From contig CANRQH010000082.1 of the NCBI GenBank assembly GCA_947632745.1, forward strand, positions 1-5,951: a stretch of DNA of 5,951 nucleotides. The letters are read 5' to 3'. The notes under the pieces were generated by a model that saw only the letters and a program-made list of their open reading frames with translations, was not told the origin of the DNA and ran no database searches. The DNA is from an uncultured Clostridia bacterium (GTDB lineage Bacteria; Bacillota; Clostridia; TANB77; CAG-508). The translations under genes and the position numbers were made by a program. This document shows positions 5,283 through 5,951 of the stretch, piece by piece. The stretch's first letter is position 1. Every line of letters starts with the position of its first letter.

Positions 5283-5951
5283 ATGTCAGAATTAAATGTT
5301 CTAAATCAAAAGATAACTTATATAAAAATTGATGATGAAGATTATATATCAATTACCGATATGTTAAAATCAAAAGATGGGAATTTTTTTATTTCAGACT
5401 GGCTAAGGAATAGAAATACTATTGAATTTTTAGGCATTTGGGAAGAAATACATAATCCTAATTTTAATTATGGCGAATTTGCCATAATTAAAAGTCAAGC
5501 AGGACTAAATAGCTATAAGATTAGTGTTAAAGAATGGACAAAAAAAACAAATGCAATTGGAATAATATCAAAAGCTGGAAGATATGGAGGAACTTATGCT
5601 CACAAAGATATCGCTTTTGAATTTGGAATGTGGATTAGTCCAAAATTCAAACTATTATTGATAAAAGAATTTGAAAGGTTAAAAGCAGAAGAACAAAAGC
5701 AAATAGGTTGGAATGCAAAAAGAGAACTTTCAAAAATTAATTATAGAATACATACTGATGCGATAAAAAATAATTTAGTACCTAGTGAATTAACTAAAAA
5801 TCAAATTAACTTTGTTTATGCAGAAGAAGCTGATGTATTAAATATGGCATTATTTGGTATGACTGCAAAAGAATGGCGTGATAGAAATCCTAATTTAACA
5901 GGAAATATAAGAGATTATGCAACAATTAATGAATTAATATGTTTAGCAAAT
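5283..5951 (+). CDS. KilA-N domain-containing protein (partial, runs off the right edge)
   Basis: The first 223 codons of an open frame with no stop before the window ends. The N-terminal half has the KilA-N fold, a DNA-binding domain of phage antirepressor-type and large-DNA-virus proteins. The key segments are YISITDML (21-28), the aromatic stretch DWLRNRNTIEFLGIWE (39-54) and the closing motif YGGTYAHKDIAFEFGMWISP (101-120), followed by a charged helix (121-139). A second conserved segment, VYAEEADVLNMALFGMTAKE (158-177), continues into GNIRDYATINEL (207-218) and recurs in bacterial KilA-N proteins. The ATG is supported by GGAGG seven bases upstream and by its own promoter, so it is not co-transcribed with the leftward operon. 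The function is probably DNA or nucleic-acid binding, in a phage-derived or defence-related role. The precise role is unknown, and family members suggest some tens of residues are missing at the end. Confidence 0.85.
   Translation, partial: MSELNVLNQKITYIKIDDEDYISITDMLKSKDGNFFISDWLRNRNTIEFLGIWEEIHNPNFNYGEFAIIKSQAGLNSYKISVKEWTKKTNAIGIISKAGRYGGTYAHKDIAFEFGMWISPKFKLLLIKEFERLKAEEQKQIGWNAKRELSKINYRIHTDAIKNNLVPSELTKNQINFVYAEEADVLNMALFGMTAKEWRDRNPNLTGNIRDYATINELICLAN

Overview
The window is a very AT-rich piece of a bacterial chromosome. Strong AGGAGG-type ribosome binding sites, TTGACA/TATAAT promoters, hairpin-plus-U-tract terminators and SipW/TasA-type secretion genes point to a low-GC Firmicute (Bacillota), probably a gut-type clostridial or erysipelotrichial lineage. 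Tryptophan is always TGG and one gene ends in TGA, so the standard bacterial code applies. The lineage is inferred from style and gene families, not from a marker gene.

Left part (1-2200, + strand): a consensus promoter drives two glycosyltransferase genes. The first is a GT2 enzyme like the rhamnan-building RgpB family. The second is a GT4/DUF1972 enzyme like RgpA/Cps2T. Together they look like the end of a rhamnose-containing cell-wall or capsular polysaccharide operon. A hairpin terminator closes it.

Middle part (2197-5012, - strand): a tightly overlapping three-gene operon converges on the first one. In transcription order it encodes a small secreted TasA-like protein with a SipW-dependent-type signal peptide, an ER/archaeal-type (Ser-His) signal peptidase I with a long multi-spanning N-terminal membrane domain, and a two-TM DUF5305 protein. 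The peptidase presumably matures the secreted protein; DUF5305 has no known function but fits as a membrane partner. This cassette is the most interesting feature of the window.

Right part (4942-5951): a 341-base intergenic region holds the promoter of the secretion operon and a promoter for the rightward gene. Between them is a strong leftward terminator, preceded by a short GC-richer stretch with a possible 15-codon reading frame. That stretch has no assigned gene and could be a leader, a small RNA or a gene remnant. A KilA-N domain gene (a phage-type DNA-binding family) then starts and runs off the right edge.
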